Positions 33,665 through 47,000 of a stretch of 64,000 nt of DNA are shown here, piece after piece. The number at the start of each line of letters is the position of its first letter. Within the stretch, counting starts at the first letter, position 1. The notes beneath the pieces were generated by a model that saw nothing but the letters and a program-made list of their open reading frames with translations, did no database searches and was not told the origin of the DNA. This DNA is from Panicum virgatum (taxonomy: Eukaryota > Streptophyta > Magnoliopsida > Poales > Poaceae). Location of the stretch: positions 53,350,951 to 53,414,950 of the forward strand of contig NC_053138.1 of NCBI RefSeq assembly GCF_016808335.1, written 5' to 3'. A program made the position numbers and the translations under genes.

Positions 33665-35990
33665 TCACTTCTGCAGGTCGATGTCCAGCGTCGAATCAGA
33701 GAGCAGCCTTTCCGGTTCCCGCTCTCCCAGATGCAGACCAATACAAATGTCATCAGGTAAATTTTCCAAGCTCGTCAAGTTGTTCAATTCACCGTTGCCT
33801 TCTTGACCATCACGGATAGGAGACATACCAATCAGGTTTGGGATGAACTGATGCTCTTCAACATTCTCATTGGGTTGGTCCGTCGAGGTGGCAGAACCGT
33901 CTCGGGGAAGTTGCTGGATGTTGATGCCAAGAGGCTCATAGATCTTGTCGACTTTATCATTCTCTTGAGGGCCAGCAACAGGTCATGATTCTGTGGCATT
34001 TGAATTAGCAGCGGCAGCAGGAGCAGCTAGAGTGATCCTTTGTTCTTCCAGGGCAGCTGTGAACAAAAGAATGGCAACGATTAGAGGAAATGAACATGAC
34101 AATAGAAACAAAGCCAAAATATCTAGGAAAAAACAAACCTTGTAGCCCTTCACTTGTTGTAATCAGATCAAGCTCCAGAAGATCAAGAAGGCGGCCGAGA
34201 TCAACTCCGCTTGTCCAGTTCTCCGGGCCCTGACCACTTTTTAGCTTCAACCTTCCCCGATTAGCTGTACCACCCCATATAATCCCTATAGGCTGTGGCT
34301 TCTCACCATCTTGTCCTGTTAAGATTATGAGGCTTCCACTATCCCCTTCAAGATCAAATGTTTGTTGGTTCTCCCCAACGACAAGAAAGTCAGTGAAGAA
34401 GCATATTCCCTTCTCGTCATTGTACTCAAGAGCGTATGCGACAACAGTCCCTGTTGTCAGACCAGAACTTCTTCCAACTTTGACAACTTGTCTCCCGATG
34501 AGACTGCCAATTGGGGACTGCAGATCAATTGCCTTCACGTCACCAATGACTCCAACTCCTTTAACCGAGGTGCTGACACTACTAATGTCAAAGTCATCAG
34601 CAAAAGGTATAAAGGCACCATCAGCTCGGACAAAAGTTTCTGCAGATGCATAACAAGGTAGAGAATATGTTAGGGAATAAGAATATCAATATACCCTCAA
34701 TAAATAAAATATAACAGATGAGCAGTGGTGAATGCACTGCAAGAAAAGTCCTGCAGAAAGATGTCATGAACTGCAAAAAAAAAAAAAAAGACCAAAGTTG
34801 TAATTGACATCTTACCTGGGTTTTTTCCTGCATAGATCCCATACCAAACATCATCTGTTATAAATGATGTTGCTCTCTCAACAGCACCAAGGTAAACTCC
34901 AGGTCCAAGATTAGGAGGCAGTGGATGGAACATCTTCTGATTAGGATAATCCAGATCAACTGCAACATGTCTATTTGTAAGGAACCCAACTTGCTTATTG
35001 CCAGTTCGACTCTTCACAATGGCACCCAAAGTCCCATAGGTTTCAAGACTAGCCACCTGAAGATTAAAACAAAACAACTCTTAGCTGAAGACGTCAAATT
35101 CATGAATGTTTTGTGTATCAATTATCTACGAGTAAACTTGATGCATAGGAAAACATTGCAGACCTGAAATAGGCGTGGGCATCGTCTAATTATAGCAAAG
35201 CAGGTCATTTGATGAATAAAAGAAATGGTCAAGTGATGAAGCAGTCAAAGCAAGATGTAGCAAAACAGAAACAATGGAACATTACCTGTGAACCTGAGCC
35301 TACGATAGGATCGCTACCACGCAATCCATCAACAAGCTCATCATACAGTTGTTCCTTTGGTGTAGGGGCTGGTGCACCATAATAAGAAAATTCAACAACA
35401 TCAACATCACACCACACCCCCCAGGTCCCTGTTTATGGAACAGTACAAAACTGAAGATGTGATTTCAGATGGCTTAAATAACTTTCTAAACTACAGAACA
35501 AAATCATGTCTACCTCAAGGACAGCTGGAAGACACTGTGTAGTGCTGTTCCACTTCCAGTGAACCTTTCGAGCAACAAATACAAGGATGGCAGGTGTGTC
35601 GGTTAATGTTCCTTTCCTGATTCTAAAGCCTATTGCTGTACCAAGACTAAATCGGCGCAGGATCTTGCTGTGGAATGCTCTTATAATCATTAGATCAAGT
35701 AAGGTGGTGGCTTGCTGCCCCTTTGGCAAGCGACCAAGATGTCCTGGTAGCACACCCTTCTGTAGACTCCCAAAGTAATTAGCACGGCCTTCGGCTGAGC
35801 CGTGCATTAGAGTAGATGTAGGCCAAGAAAAGTATGCAGCGCTGCTTTCAGAGTGCTGACCAGCTGAGGCGATTGGTTGGAGAGGAGATGGGCAACAATT
35901 ATGATTGCATCCGTTTCTCTCCATATCCAGAGCTGAACCCTCTGACTGCGATGAACCTGCATGCGCCTTCCAAATATCTGAGGGCTGCAT
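33665..35990 (-). pseudogene. NAL1: NARROW LEAF 1 (NAL1) homologue with one frameshift and one premature stop
   Basis: Five coding exons on the minus strand: 35990-35520, 35428-35286, 35056-34816, 34639-34139 and 34056-33665. With the single missing base counted, the length equals the 582 residues of rice NAL1. NAL1 proteins are trypsin-like proteases that control leaf width, vein patterning and spikelet number. Conserved parts include the N-terminal RANYFGSLQKG and IRAFHSKILRRFSLGTA, the catalytic-His region FLTNRHVAVDLDYPN, the Ser region DLEGDSGSLIIL, and GTANRGRLKL. Two lesions are visible. Exon 2 is 143 bp where 144 are needed, because a G-run has six G (C in the plus strand, 35417-35422). 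Exon 5 has an in-frame TGA at the ATCATGACC site (about 33982-33984), after which the C-terminus stays in frame to the final TGA at 33665. All splice sites are GT-AG. It is a recent pseudogene, or it carries sequence errors; the protease core after exon 2 is otherwise intact. Confidence 0.85.
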
Positions 35991-36982
35991 TATGCAAGTA
36001 TCATCTAGTTCTTGTAGACTTTTGAAGCCTTCAATGTTGTACTATTGTAGCATGGGAGAGCAGAATCCTAAAGAAGAAAATTCGTAGATAACTCAGTTTT
36101 GAAACTGATGCTGGACAGACCAAAGAAAAACTGCACAGGTCATCAAAAGAAAATGACTAATCATCAGGAATTGATGTACAAGTTCTTACAAGAATGAAGA
36201 AGCCCTCAATGAAGCAAAGAGAATATAAACCTAATATCATGGCACCCTATTGTCCAAAAAAAAGTACAAAAAAAAATGGTTGCGTGCAGCCAGCACAAAA
36301 AGCACTGCAATAGGAATGATGTTAAAAGAATAAAGTTCTCTTTGCAGAGAATAAGTGCAAAGTTCTATACATGTGCGTTTCCTTCCAATGGAATAACAAC
36401 AGTTGGAAGAATGAAATGTCAAGAATACCATAGTGGTAAATGTTTTCCAAAATGAAATGAAAACACTTTGCCAGAAGAATTGTGGAAAGAAAGCAAATTG
36501 GAAATAACAAATGTTTCAAGAATTCAGGCAAATATGCAGCATAGAAAAGATTCATGTCGTCTCCTATTCTGCAGATTATTCAATGTGTAACAGAATGAAG
36601 AGAAGATAAGGCACATAACAAGAACATGCCTTATCCTCTATTTTATTAATCAAGAACCCAAATGGAGCTAAGATATCTATTGTTATCGCCATAAATTAAC
36701 ATGGTTAATTAATGGGCCGCGAGCAAGTTGGGCTTAAAGCAGGAATTAAAGATAAACCTAGGGCTCAATCTATTTGCATAAGATAAACCTAACACGTCCT
36801 ACACATGCTAGTTATGACTAAGATTTATCTATGCTACTCTCTACTAACCCCTAAAAGACTTGCAACTTATAGCCAATCCTAATCAAACTAACTAGGAAAG
36901 TAAAGGCACGTAAGATAGAGTAAATGCGGAAATGTAATACGGCAAGTAAAGAGGTGAGGGAGAGAATATTAATACAGGGTTA
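35991..36982. other. Upstream region of the NAL1 homologue
   Basis: AT-rich DNA lying 5' of the minus-strand gene. A possible leader-intron acceptor (TTCTTCTTTAG on the minus strand, near 36048) precedes the ATG at 35990. No TATA box can be assigned with confidence, and the reading frames have no domains. Confidence 0.35.
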
Positions 36983-37584
36983 ATATGGTAAACGACAAGA
37001 AGAACTGAAAAATATTGAAGGGTCCAAAACAGAACATTGCACGATAACTGACTGATACAAGGGCCTTCATGACTATTTTTCAATGTATACATGGTCCGAA
37101 AAACATTTCCTTGACGTACACTGGGGCTTACGTGACTTGAACATACTAATTTCTGTAAAGCGGCTAGCAGTGACCGTTTAGGAATTTTAGTTTTACTAGT
37201 GAATTCTATATATAGAGAGATGGCAAACAAGGGCCTCAGCATCCTCCTTTTATATAGAAGAAGCAGACAAGGTGATGTCCACCGTGGCAATCGCCATTGG
37301 TGCCAGAAAATGGGCAAAGTTGACGTTGTAAGACAAGTTCAATACTCACCTTCAAAATTAAACAAGACCGAGCCAGTTGTTTCTGCAGTTCACCCAAATA
37401 AAAGAAGGATCAAGATAACTGCCCCATCTCTCTCTCTCTCTCTCTGTGTATGTGTGTGTTTTCCTTGTTGGCTAGCTGAAGACCTGCAAGGGTGCAGTAG
37501 TAGTATATATGTTGGGTTTGGCACGACGATGACGTAGTCTTTTCTTTTCTTTTATCGCTTTGAAAACCAATTGCAATTAGAAAT

Positions 37585-40463
37585 CTATACTATAAAAGTT
37601 GAAAGAATTGAGAACATTTCTCACTAAAATTGGGCCCACCGTACCCTCACAAAACACATCTTATATGCCCACATGGAAGGATTAGGTGCTTGACGGAACC
37701 TGGAAACGGCGTCGCCCAAAATGATTCCGCCCATATCCTAATTTTTTTTCACCGTGGCTGTTACGTCCCCCCCCCCCGCCTGTACCCGCCTGTGCCCCGC
37801 GACGCCGCCTCCCCCACCGCACCTGCCTCTGACGCCGCCTCCCGCGCCGCTCCCCGCAACGCCGTAACCCTTCCTGGACCTCTCCGAGCCGTCACCACCC
37901 CCGTTCCCGTAACCCTAGCTCCTCTAATTGCGCTGCGCCACACCCGAGCCCGAGTCCGCGCCGGACCGAGCCACCCCACACGATGGGCACACACGCCAAG
38001 GTTCATCCTCGTTCTTTTTAAACGCCACACCACACCCTGAACCCTAACCAACCCACAGCCGCCGCCCTAGCCATGCCAATCGCGCTAGCGCCGTCGATTT
38101 GACCCCGGAATGCCGCCGCGGTGAGTTCGGTTGCTCGCCGCAATTCCTCACTGCCGGTGATCCTCTGGCCCTCCTGACCCATTGTGCACCTTCGCAGCAC
38201 GGACCCGCGTCGACCCGCCGCACCAGGACGACCGGAGCCGCACCCCTGCGACCGCTCCACGAGCTCCGCCACGCCATCGCCGCCCGAGCTCGCCACCGAC
38301 CCCTCTGCGCTGTGTCTCAACTAGATTCAAGCCTCGGTGAGCTTCGCCTCGACCTCCTCTTCCTCCTAGGGTAGATCCGGTAGCAGTTAGGCCTTTCCCG
38401 AGCGTGGAACGCCAACTCCGGCGTGTCGCCGCCGCGCGCAGGGGACGCTCCGCTGTGCTGTAGCCCCGACCTGAGCGCTTAGATAGCTTTGCGGTGTCGC
38501 GCGCATCCTTCCTCTCCAGTTAGCGCCCAGAACCGAGCCTCGAAATCGCACAAGCACACGACTCCGGCGAGCTCCGCCGCCGCAGTGCCGCCTCGCCGCT
38601 CGCACGCCCTGCTCCAAGCCAAGGCCCTAGGTGGATTAGCCATGTCGCGGAGTACCTCCTAGGCCAAACCCGAGCCCGAGCCATGGCCGGAAACGCGTGT
38701 ACGTGTTTCTCCGGTGAAGTTCTGCCACAGAACGGTTGTCGCCGGCGTCCAGCGCCGCCGGAGCCGCACGCGTTAGCCCAAAGCCGCACGATCCGGAATC
38801 AACGATCCAGATTATATCTAGATCTAATCAGGTCCGAGCCGCCAGATCTAGATCCAACGATCCGGACCTAAGGATACCGGTTCGCACTGTGTTTTGACCT
38901 GAGCCGTCCGATCCGTAATCAACGGATCAGATTAGATCTAGATCCGATCCATCCTGAGCCGCCAGATCTAGATCCAACGATCCGGACCTAAGGATACCGG
39001 TTCACCCTGGCATTTTTGTTAAAGAGCCCCTCTATTTATTAGAAATCAACCCGCAATCTAGAGCGGTTTAAAAGTAATTGCGAAATAGCTCCTGTTTTTA
39101 CGTCAAAGCCCCTGCAGTTTTGTAAAATGGGGTCCGCCATCCCAGAACGGTCGTCGCCGGCGTCCAGCGCTGCTGGAGCCGCGAGCGTTAGCCCAGAGCC
39201 GCACGATCCGGAATCAACAACCCAGATTAGATCTAATTAGGTCTGAGCCGCCAGATCTAGATCCAATGATCCGGACCTAAGGATACAGGTTCGCGCTGTG
39301 TTTTGACCTGAGTCGTTCGATGCGTAATCAACGAATCAGATTAGATCTAGATCCGATCCATCATGAGCCGCCAGATCTAGATCCAACGATCCGGACCTAA
39401 GGATACCGGTTCGCCATGGTGTTTTTGTTAAAGAGCCCCTCTGTTTATTAGAAATCAACCCGCAGTCCAGCGTAGTTCAAAAGTAATTGCGAAACAGCCC
39501 CTGTTTTTACGTCGAAGCCCCTGCAGTTTCGTAAAATGGGGTCCGCCATCCCTGGATGTGCAGTTTTTCACGCTAGCCCTTAGAACTAAGGTTTAATTAT
39601 GTTTTAGTCCTTGGTTTTTTCCCAGAACCCCTTTAGCTTTCAAATCTTTCGCAGCAAAGCCCCTGGAAACTGTTTTAGCCATAACTTTATCGTTTTAACT
39701 CCGTTTTAGATGGTTTTTGCGCTCACGTGATCGTGGCAGCGCGTAGAATCTTTTTAATCTAGTTTTACGTGCTGTTCTTATATATTGGTGTACTGTTTGT
39801 TATCTTTATCCTTATTTGCATGTATGTATATGTATGTGGACTTTTATTTGTCGTTGCGATCGTGAGTAGACGTTGAGCCACCGGAGGAGTTTGACGGACC
39901 TTCCCAGGACTTTACTGAGCAGCCGGAGCAGTTCGAGGAAGGCAAGTATAATATGAACACCACCTAATAATTTTAATTCATTTTTCATATGCATTTTAAT
40001 TTTGTATAAGTTAAATTTTAGGACGAGTTGAAGGCAAGTCGACAGATCCCGAACCCCCGCGGGTTGGTCCCGGACCCCTACGTGTGGAAGTCGGACCTCC
40101 ACGTGTGGATTGTAGGGTTCAAGTGGCCTGACCTAAAGGTTAAATCATGGCCTATGGTGTACACAGAAGTTGTGGGAGAAGTATGGATGGATCTCTCCCA
40201 CATATTGTCATGTCTTGCGTGGTGGTGTTGCACCAATTAGGTAATGTTTTAAATTCTTGTATCAATAATGGATTAAGAAAAGTTCTTATGGTGGATCTGA
40301 TATAATGTTCGCGCTTACTATTAGTTTTATTTTATTTATTTCTATTGATCTTTTAATTATGGGCTCACCAACACGTGATTTATATATATTCTTGATCTGT
40401 CCACGAACTCTTACACTATGGTGTACATTACGTTCTTGTAGAGTTGATATAGAAATTAGTTTC
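37585..40463. mobile_element. 2.9-kb chimeric insertion flanked by a 21-bp direct repeat
   Basis: Copy 1 has uninterrupted sequence at about 12762-12782. In copy 2 that 21-bp stretch (starting AAACCAATTGCA) occurs on both sides, at 37564-37584 and 40464-40484. The insert opens TCTATACTATAAAAGTTG, like a Helitron 5' end. It continues with a GC-rich block (37750-38420), a 415-bp tandem duplication, gypsy-LTR-like sequence, and at 40038-40100 a piece related to the LTR at 54800-56093 (CGAACCCCCGCGGGTTGGTC). No CTRR hairpin was found at the right end. The mechanism is unclear. Confidence 0.6.
38728..39556. repeat. 415-bp tandem duplication, two units
   Basis: Units start at CAGAACGGTTGTCGCC (38728) and CAGAACGGTCGTCGCC (39143). 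Each contains two spaced copies of CCAGATCTAGATCCAA next to CGATCCGGACCTAAGGATA. They differ by scattered substitutions, so the duplication is not very recent. The sequence is non-coding and LTR-like. Confidence 0.8.
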
Positions 40464-42604
40464 AAACCAATTGCAATTAGAAATACGAAAAAGATTTCTA
40501 AAAGTTTCGTTACTTTTTTAACTACGGACTCAGCTCTATGCTGTACCTTTTGCTTTAATTTTTTAATGTAGCCTTTTAGCTACCTTTTCTAATATTCAAA
40601 AAGTGAATGACCGAGTCTTCAAAGGGATGAGCTTCGACGTGTGTGTAGTGCGGACCACTTTGTATACTCAAGTGGATGAACACGCTTTTGTATTTATATA
40701 TCTAGCTGACTGTACTCCTATATATTTGTAGGGAAGGCTGAGTAATGATGGATTTTGCTGACAAGGGTGAGCTCTGTATCATTAACGGGCTGTAATGGAA
40801 TCATTAAGTTTTCCCATTCAAAGAATTTTATTATTAGTGTTCTTATTCAATCGTTAAAGCGGTCATAGCATAAATATCAAAATATATGGAACAGAAATAT
40901 ATTTGAAAAAGTAAAAGCAATATTTTTACTATATTCTTAAGATGAATGGTACTCCATTGCAATTAATAAGTTCAGAGCTTGTATTCTTGAGCATATATGG
41001 CATCAGTTTTGTGTGTGTGTGGTTGGGGGGGGGTATATAGCATCACTTTTGAAGTCTCAAAAAATTTAAGTGGAGCTATCACTTGATATATGGATTGTAG
41101 AACACATGTATGCAATTTGTTCTATCTAAAGATAGATGCCACATGTTAGTTGGCTTTGGGTCAGACTATGCATACCCTTTAATATCTAGGTGCAGAGTAC
41201 TTTTGGCCCATAGTGTGGAACTAAAACAGACATTGTAATTAATTCCCATCATGCATCATCTGCTGCAAGTGGGGAGTCGTCATCACTGTCGACAAGCAAA
41301 ACAGATTTCATGACCAATTTTCTAATCAGATGAGTATAAATTAAACTCCAAGCAACTATACTCCAATAGCTATTTTTCCTGCTGTCAAATTATGTTTCCG
41401 ATACATTTAGTTGCTCCAACCGGCTATCGCTTTCAAAACCAGTCCAACTGTTTTTAGTATACGCATATGGATAATGGTGTACGTATAGTCAACCTGAGAG
41501 GTAATTGACAACCACTGAACATATGATCAGCTCAATAGTGTTTAGTGCTGTTTTAAGTTGCAGTATTTAAAATGGTGATGAACTAGGAACCAAGGTGATA
41601 ATTTTAAAAATGCCTTAATATACTCTAGCAAGGTATATAAGGTCAGGATTGGACGTTACCCTAGAATATCTGTATTAGTGAGACTTCTTTCCATCTTCAA
41701 TTCGACAAGAAGTGCACACTACACAATGTGATTAACAAAAAAAACTATCACAAAACTACACCTTTTAAAACTCATTTCATCACAAACAACAATTTTCCAT
41801 ATTAATTATGAGCCTTTTATCAAACCCCCTGTTAATTTAGATTAGGTGTGGACTGATATCTTCGGCCCACACATTGACTATATATAGCTGCACTATTTGG
41901 ACCTCATATATCACTGCCCTTGGATACCAGTTCACTTTCAAACTTCAATGTTTTCTAAAATGCACATTTTTCGATAATACAAGCTAAGGTTATTTATTTT
42001 AATTTGTGAATTGGTTTAGAACTTGCAGCCATACACCAAAGCGCAGTTCTCTAAAACTTACTCATAATATTTACATGCATCACATGAGAACAAAATTGAA
42101 GCGTTAGCTGTAAAAAACTTCAATAATGTCACCATAGTTTATAAAATTGTTCTTACCTAAAAAGAGAAAATGGTCAAAATTTTGCAAGTTTGTCTATCCA
42201 TGTCCTGTAGGAAAAGTATGAATTGGATTAGAGGTTGTTAACAAGCTAGGCCTCGTATTGAGCCAAGTGATACTCTAAAATAATTAAATTAGCCTACTGT
42301 TAGCAGTATATATATGACCGCTGCTTAGCTACTACAATGTCAATATAATGAGGAACTAAATAGGTGACTTAAAACTGGAACTGTAGCATCACGATTCATG
42401 CAAGCTAGAGATCAAGGTAGCACACAAGCTGTAGTCTTTGTACTTCTGTTCAGCTCATTTGATAACGCAACCTACTATAAGAAACCATCATTCGTTCCTG
42501 AGCTGTTGTGCATCTTCTTATATGATGGTGTTGCTATCGCAAGCTTCTCTTATTGAATAAAAAATATGGTTGCAACCGAAGTGTTATGGCAGGGGGCACG
42601 CCTC

Positions 42605-43014
42605 GAATAAGCTCTACGCTTTGAATTATAAATAATTTGCATTTTTAATGAAAGTGAGGAAGACCTCTTCTTGGGGTAGGGCATGGGATAGTGATTCATG
42701 TCAGAGTAACATAACCACTACTGAAATCCTCCTATAAGTTCTCTAGCGGGGGACAAGTATGTCTCCTCTGCAGTTACTGTAAGGGGTTGCGGCCCACCCA
42801 TCACTACCTGAATACGCTCTACGCTTTGAATTATAAATAATTTGCATTTTTAATGAAAATGAGGAAGACCTCTTCTTGGGGTAGGGTATGGAATAGTGAT
42901 TCATGTCAGAGTAACATAACCACTACTGAAATCCTCCTATAAGTTCTCTAATGGGGGACAAGTACGTCTCCTCTGCAGTTACTATAAGGGGTTGTGGCCC
43001 ACCTGTCACTACCT
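42605..43014. repeat. 205-bp tandem duplication private to copy 2
   Basis: Two adjacent units begin GAATAAGCTCTACGCTTTG (42605) and GAATACGCTCTACGCTTTG (42810) and share CAGAGTAACATAACCACTAC. Copy 1 has a single unit at about 20010-20215. The duplication therefore happened after the segmental duplication. Confidence 0.8.
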
Positions 43015-43073
43015 GAGTCCCTCTGCAATAACATGTGGAGGAACCGGCTCCCAGATGGGAGTCCTGTGCCCTC

Positions 43074-43525
43074 GCTCAATCTGCTAGTGGTTTGGGCCAA
43101 AACCAGTCTTTGTAGTTTGGTTTTTGTGTTTGGGACAACATGGTTTGGTGGTAATTAGACTGAGATGGCTAATGGGCTGGTTTGGTTTTGGTTGACGATT
43201 TATGTGGGTCAATCTAGTCTGGCTCCTATCGTCTCATCCCAGCAGCCCCATGGATTGATAGGAATACCGCTAGCCGCATAGGTTCCTAGCTCGATCTCTG
43301 GGCTGGCTGCATTTGTGGTGCTTATTTCTTCTTACTGGTGTCCGTTAGTTTGAAACTGTGGTTTAGGAAGTTAGGGTGGTCCAATTTGGTTGAAATGATG
43401 CATGCAGATTGGTCTAGTTTGGTTTTGGAAGATAACGGATTGAGGTGGTCTAGAGGGGGATAAGATATATTATTAAAATGATTTGGTCTAGTTACGGTCC
43501 GGTTATTAGACCATTAGCAGCTTGA
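43074..43525. mobile_element. 452-bp non-autonomous insert with inverted ends and GCCCTC flanks
   Basis: Absent from copy 1, which reads CTATTCCCTCACACAGC at this point. Inverted ends are CTCAATCTGCTAGTGGTTT and the mirror AGACCATTAGCAGCTTGAG. GCCCTC flanks both sides (43068-43073 and 43526-43531). The interior is rich in TTTGG and has no coding sequence. The superfamily is uncertain; a 6-bp duplication is unusual and the true one may be longer and eroded. Confidence 0.6.
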
Positions 43526-44051
43526 GCCCTCACGCAGCAGCTGCATATCTCCTTCTATCACCACTTATTTTTCATTTTTATTGTACCATATATATCAGCA
43601 GAACAAGTATACATATGTTAAATTACACTCAAGCAGCCGAATGTAACTGATATCCATGGTCTGCTCAGATACATGACAACAGAATAAAGTCCAAACAATC
43701 TTGAAGCCCTTCTGCTAATTGTTTTGCATCATCTCTCCTTCTGAATGTTCCTGAGATTGAGTGATGATCCCATCTTCACAACATTGTAATTGCGCTTGAA
43801 GTCACAGAACCTGAGGGTACGATAGCATGGTGGGTTTTCCTCACTAAGGAACTCCTCCGCAGGTCCAATGAGACAGTCTTCAATAGGCGCGATGAACATT
43901 AACACATAAGTCCGTGCCAGCGCCGAGTTGGTCATGACACGGTGCTCTACGCTCTTCAACATCCCATTGGTCACGACCTCCAGTTGCTGGCCAAAGTTCA
44001 CGACGAAGGCAAGCGGCACAGGCTGAACCTTGATCCAGTCGCCCTTGTAGG

Positions 44052-47000
44052 CAGTGGCGGACCTAGGTTTTTATTTAAGGGTATGCCATAATAATTTTGG
44101 TCAAGGGTATACCATAATAATCTTTTATACTATTCAGTCTAATTCATGTATAATATGATATAGTTCATATATAATTCGGTAAATATGTTAAAATACACTA
44201 TAAAATTTGACATGTAAAGACAACGAAGATAATGCATCACAAACTTAATAATTAATAGGAAATGTGGAACTAGTTACACTAGAATACAAACATATTAAAT
44301 ATGAAATTTGCAACAAATGATGATTGAAAGATAATTATTACCATACTATTTGTCTGGCCGGCGCTTCCTAAAAGCCATAAAAGTCTCAATTATATCATCT
44401 TCATCCACTTCGATGAATGTGACTAGACAATCGTCCAAAAGACTATCGCCCATCTTATTTCTTAACTTAGTTTTGACTAAAGACATTGCGGAAAATGCCC
44501 TCTCAACACTTGCTGTTGCCACCGATAGAAGCAATACCAATTTCAGAAGCAAGAAAACCATATCAAACACGGTATGCCTCTTTGTTTCAACAAGCTTAAG
44601 TGACAAGTCAACAAGACTATGAAGGCCTTCGAAGTTTTCATCTTGCCTCATTGCATCAATGTAATTGTTAAGTTGCAATTCAAGTTTCAGCAAATCATTC
44701 CCAAATATATCATTAGGTAAAATTCAGCTAGTCTTCGTATCTTCTGTGCATCAAAGGAAGCAAATGAATCAGAAGGATTAAAGGCTGACATACAAGAAAG
44801 AAACTCCATATTGACCTCATCAAACCGGTTATTAAGCTCTTGACTAATTTGATCAATGATAACAATATATACTTCTCTTCTGAAGTGGTCATCATTTGTT
44901 TGGTTTCGAGCATATCGTGCTGATTTTCCATAAGGCACATAATTATCCTCCATAGCAGGAATTTGGACGTCATGTTGATTGCAAAACAAAGTGACCTTTT
45001 GTAGAAATTGATCCCAACCATTAGACCTCAATTGTTGCATTCTGCTCTTTGCTACATTAACAAGTAAGATTGCATTGAGTATATCTTGCTCCCTTCTTTG
45101 CAAACACTCAGATAATTCATTTGTGTATCCAAGAATAACAAACATGAATTGTGCAAAGAAAACAAACTCAGAGGACTCAAATGCTCCAAGAACAAAATGA
45201 ATTTTTGTCCAATCACCCTTATGTGAAATATCATCCCCAAGAGTGATGAGTACGTCACGAATTGTGGGGTACATATTAATGATGCTGCAAACAGTTTTGT
45301 AATGAGAGCCCCAACGAGTCTCACCAGGCCTAGGCAACCCCATCTCTTGATTTAATCCAGTCCCAGTTTCTAGTTCACCACAATCTAGTGCTTTTATGAT
45401 ATTCTCAAGCCTAGCATTTCGAAGCATACCATGGCGCATACAAGAAACTCCAACAATATTCAGCAAGAGAGATATTTGATCAAAAAATATCACACAATCA
45501 GTATTCCCCTTAGCAACAGCAATAAGAACTAGTTGTAGTTGATGTGCAAAGCAATGTATATAATAAGCAGAAGGTGACTCTTTCATTATCAATATTTTCA
45601 GCCCTTTTATCTCTCCTTTCATGTTACTGGCTCCATCATAACCTTGACCACGGATTTGAGCCATAGTTAAACCATGGCTAACAAGCAGAGCTTCAATTGC
45701 TTCCTTAAGTGACAAAGAGCTAGTATCATTTATGGGGATAACTCCAATAAGTCGCTCACATGGCCTTCCCAATTTATCAACATAACACAAGCAAAGAGCT
45801 AGTTGTTCTTTATGTGATATGTCACTAGACTCATCAGCTAAAATTGCATAGGGTTCTTCACCAAGTTCTTCAATTATTTTCTTTCTAGTTTCTATGGCAC
45901 AACAATGAATAATCTACTTTTGTATCATTGGGCTAGTTAAGGTACAGTTACCCGGTTCATTCTCCAAAACATATTTCTTCACCTCTTCACTATTTGATGC
46001 AAGAAATTTCAAAAGTTCAAGAAAATTGCCTCTGTTGCTAGACTCTTCACTCTCATCATGTCCACAGAATGCCAATCCTTGATGCAAAAGAAACTTCAAA
46101 CACCTAAGTGAATAAGTCAATCTGATCTTATAGAGACGAAGATCCTCTTTACTCTACTTGTCAATGTGATAATCAATTGCTGCCTCAGGATTCACAAAGC
46201 CACTGTACCTCTCTTGAGCTGCATTGTGTGCAATAGAACCCACATATTTCAAAAGTGTCTTCTCTCCTATATTCCAATTTCTCCAGTCATCCATAATAAA
46301 TGCATCTGCCCCCTTGCTCTTACATTTATTGTCTTTGAACAAATAACATATAAAGCAAAATACAGAATCCTTCTTGATACTATATTCAAACCAATGATGT
46401 TTATGAAACCATACGAAATTGAATTGACGATATCTCTTTCCTATTTTTCTTTTTGGAAATTCATGTGCATATGGTTGGAATGGCCCTTTAAGAATATATG
46501 ATCTACGAATTGCATCTTGAACATTAATAGGATAACTTTGGATGGGCATTCTTTCACCTGGATCATGTGGAAGGTGATTGATATCATAAACCGGTGGTGG
46601 CTGCGGCGAGACATCATCAATTGGAATTGATGGTGGAGAAGATGGCATAGGGTTTGCAATTTCTTCAGTTACTCCCTCTTGCACTTGAGGTTCATCTTCC
46701 ACCACAGTTGCAGCTGGAACAGATGGAGACGACGAAACAACGGCCTTCTTTGCTGAATATTTTTGAAAAAGAGATGCAATGTCTCCATTCCTCTTCATAA
46801 TTCAACAATTCTACAAAATAAAATAGGCAATGCATTAACACTCGATGAGATATTCTGTAAGCTACATAATTTAGACGCTATTTTTGTTTCTGAAGTATGG
46901 CTGCACTGAAATTGTAATTTTAGCACATGGCTGCAACCTGATCTGAGTGGTCGTTGCTGATCAGGTGATAAATTGATGTTAGATTCTTATCAGCGTAATC

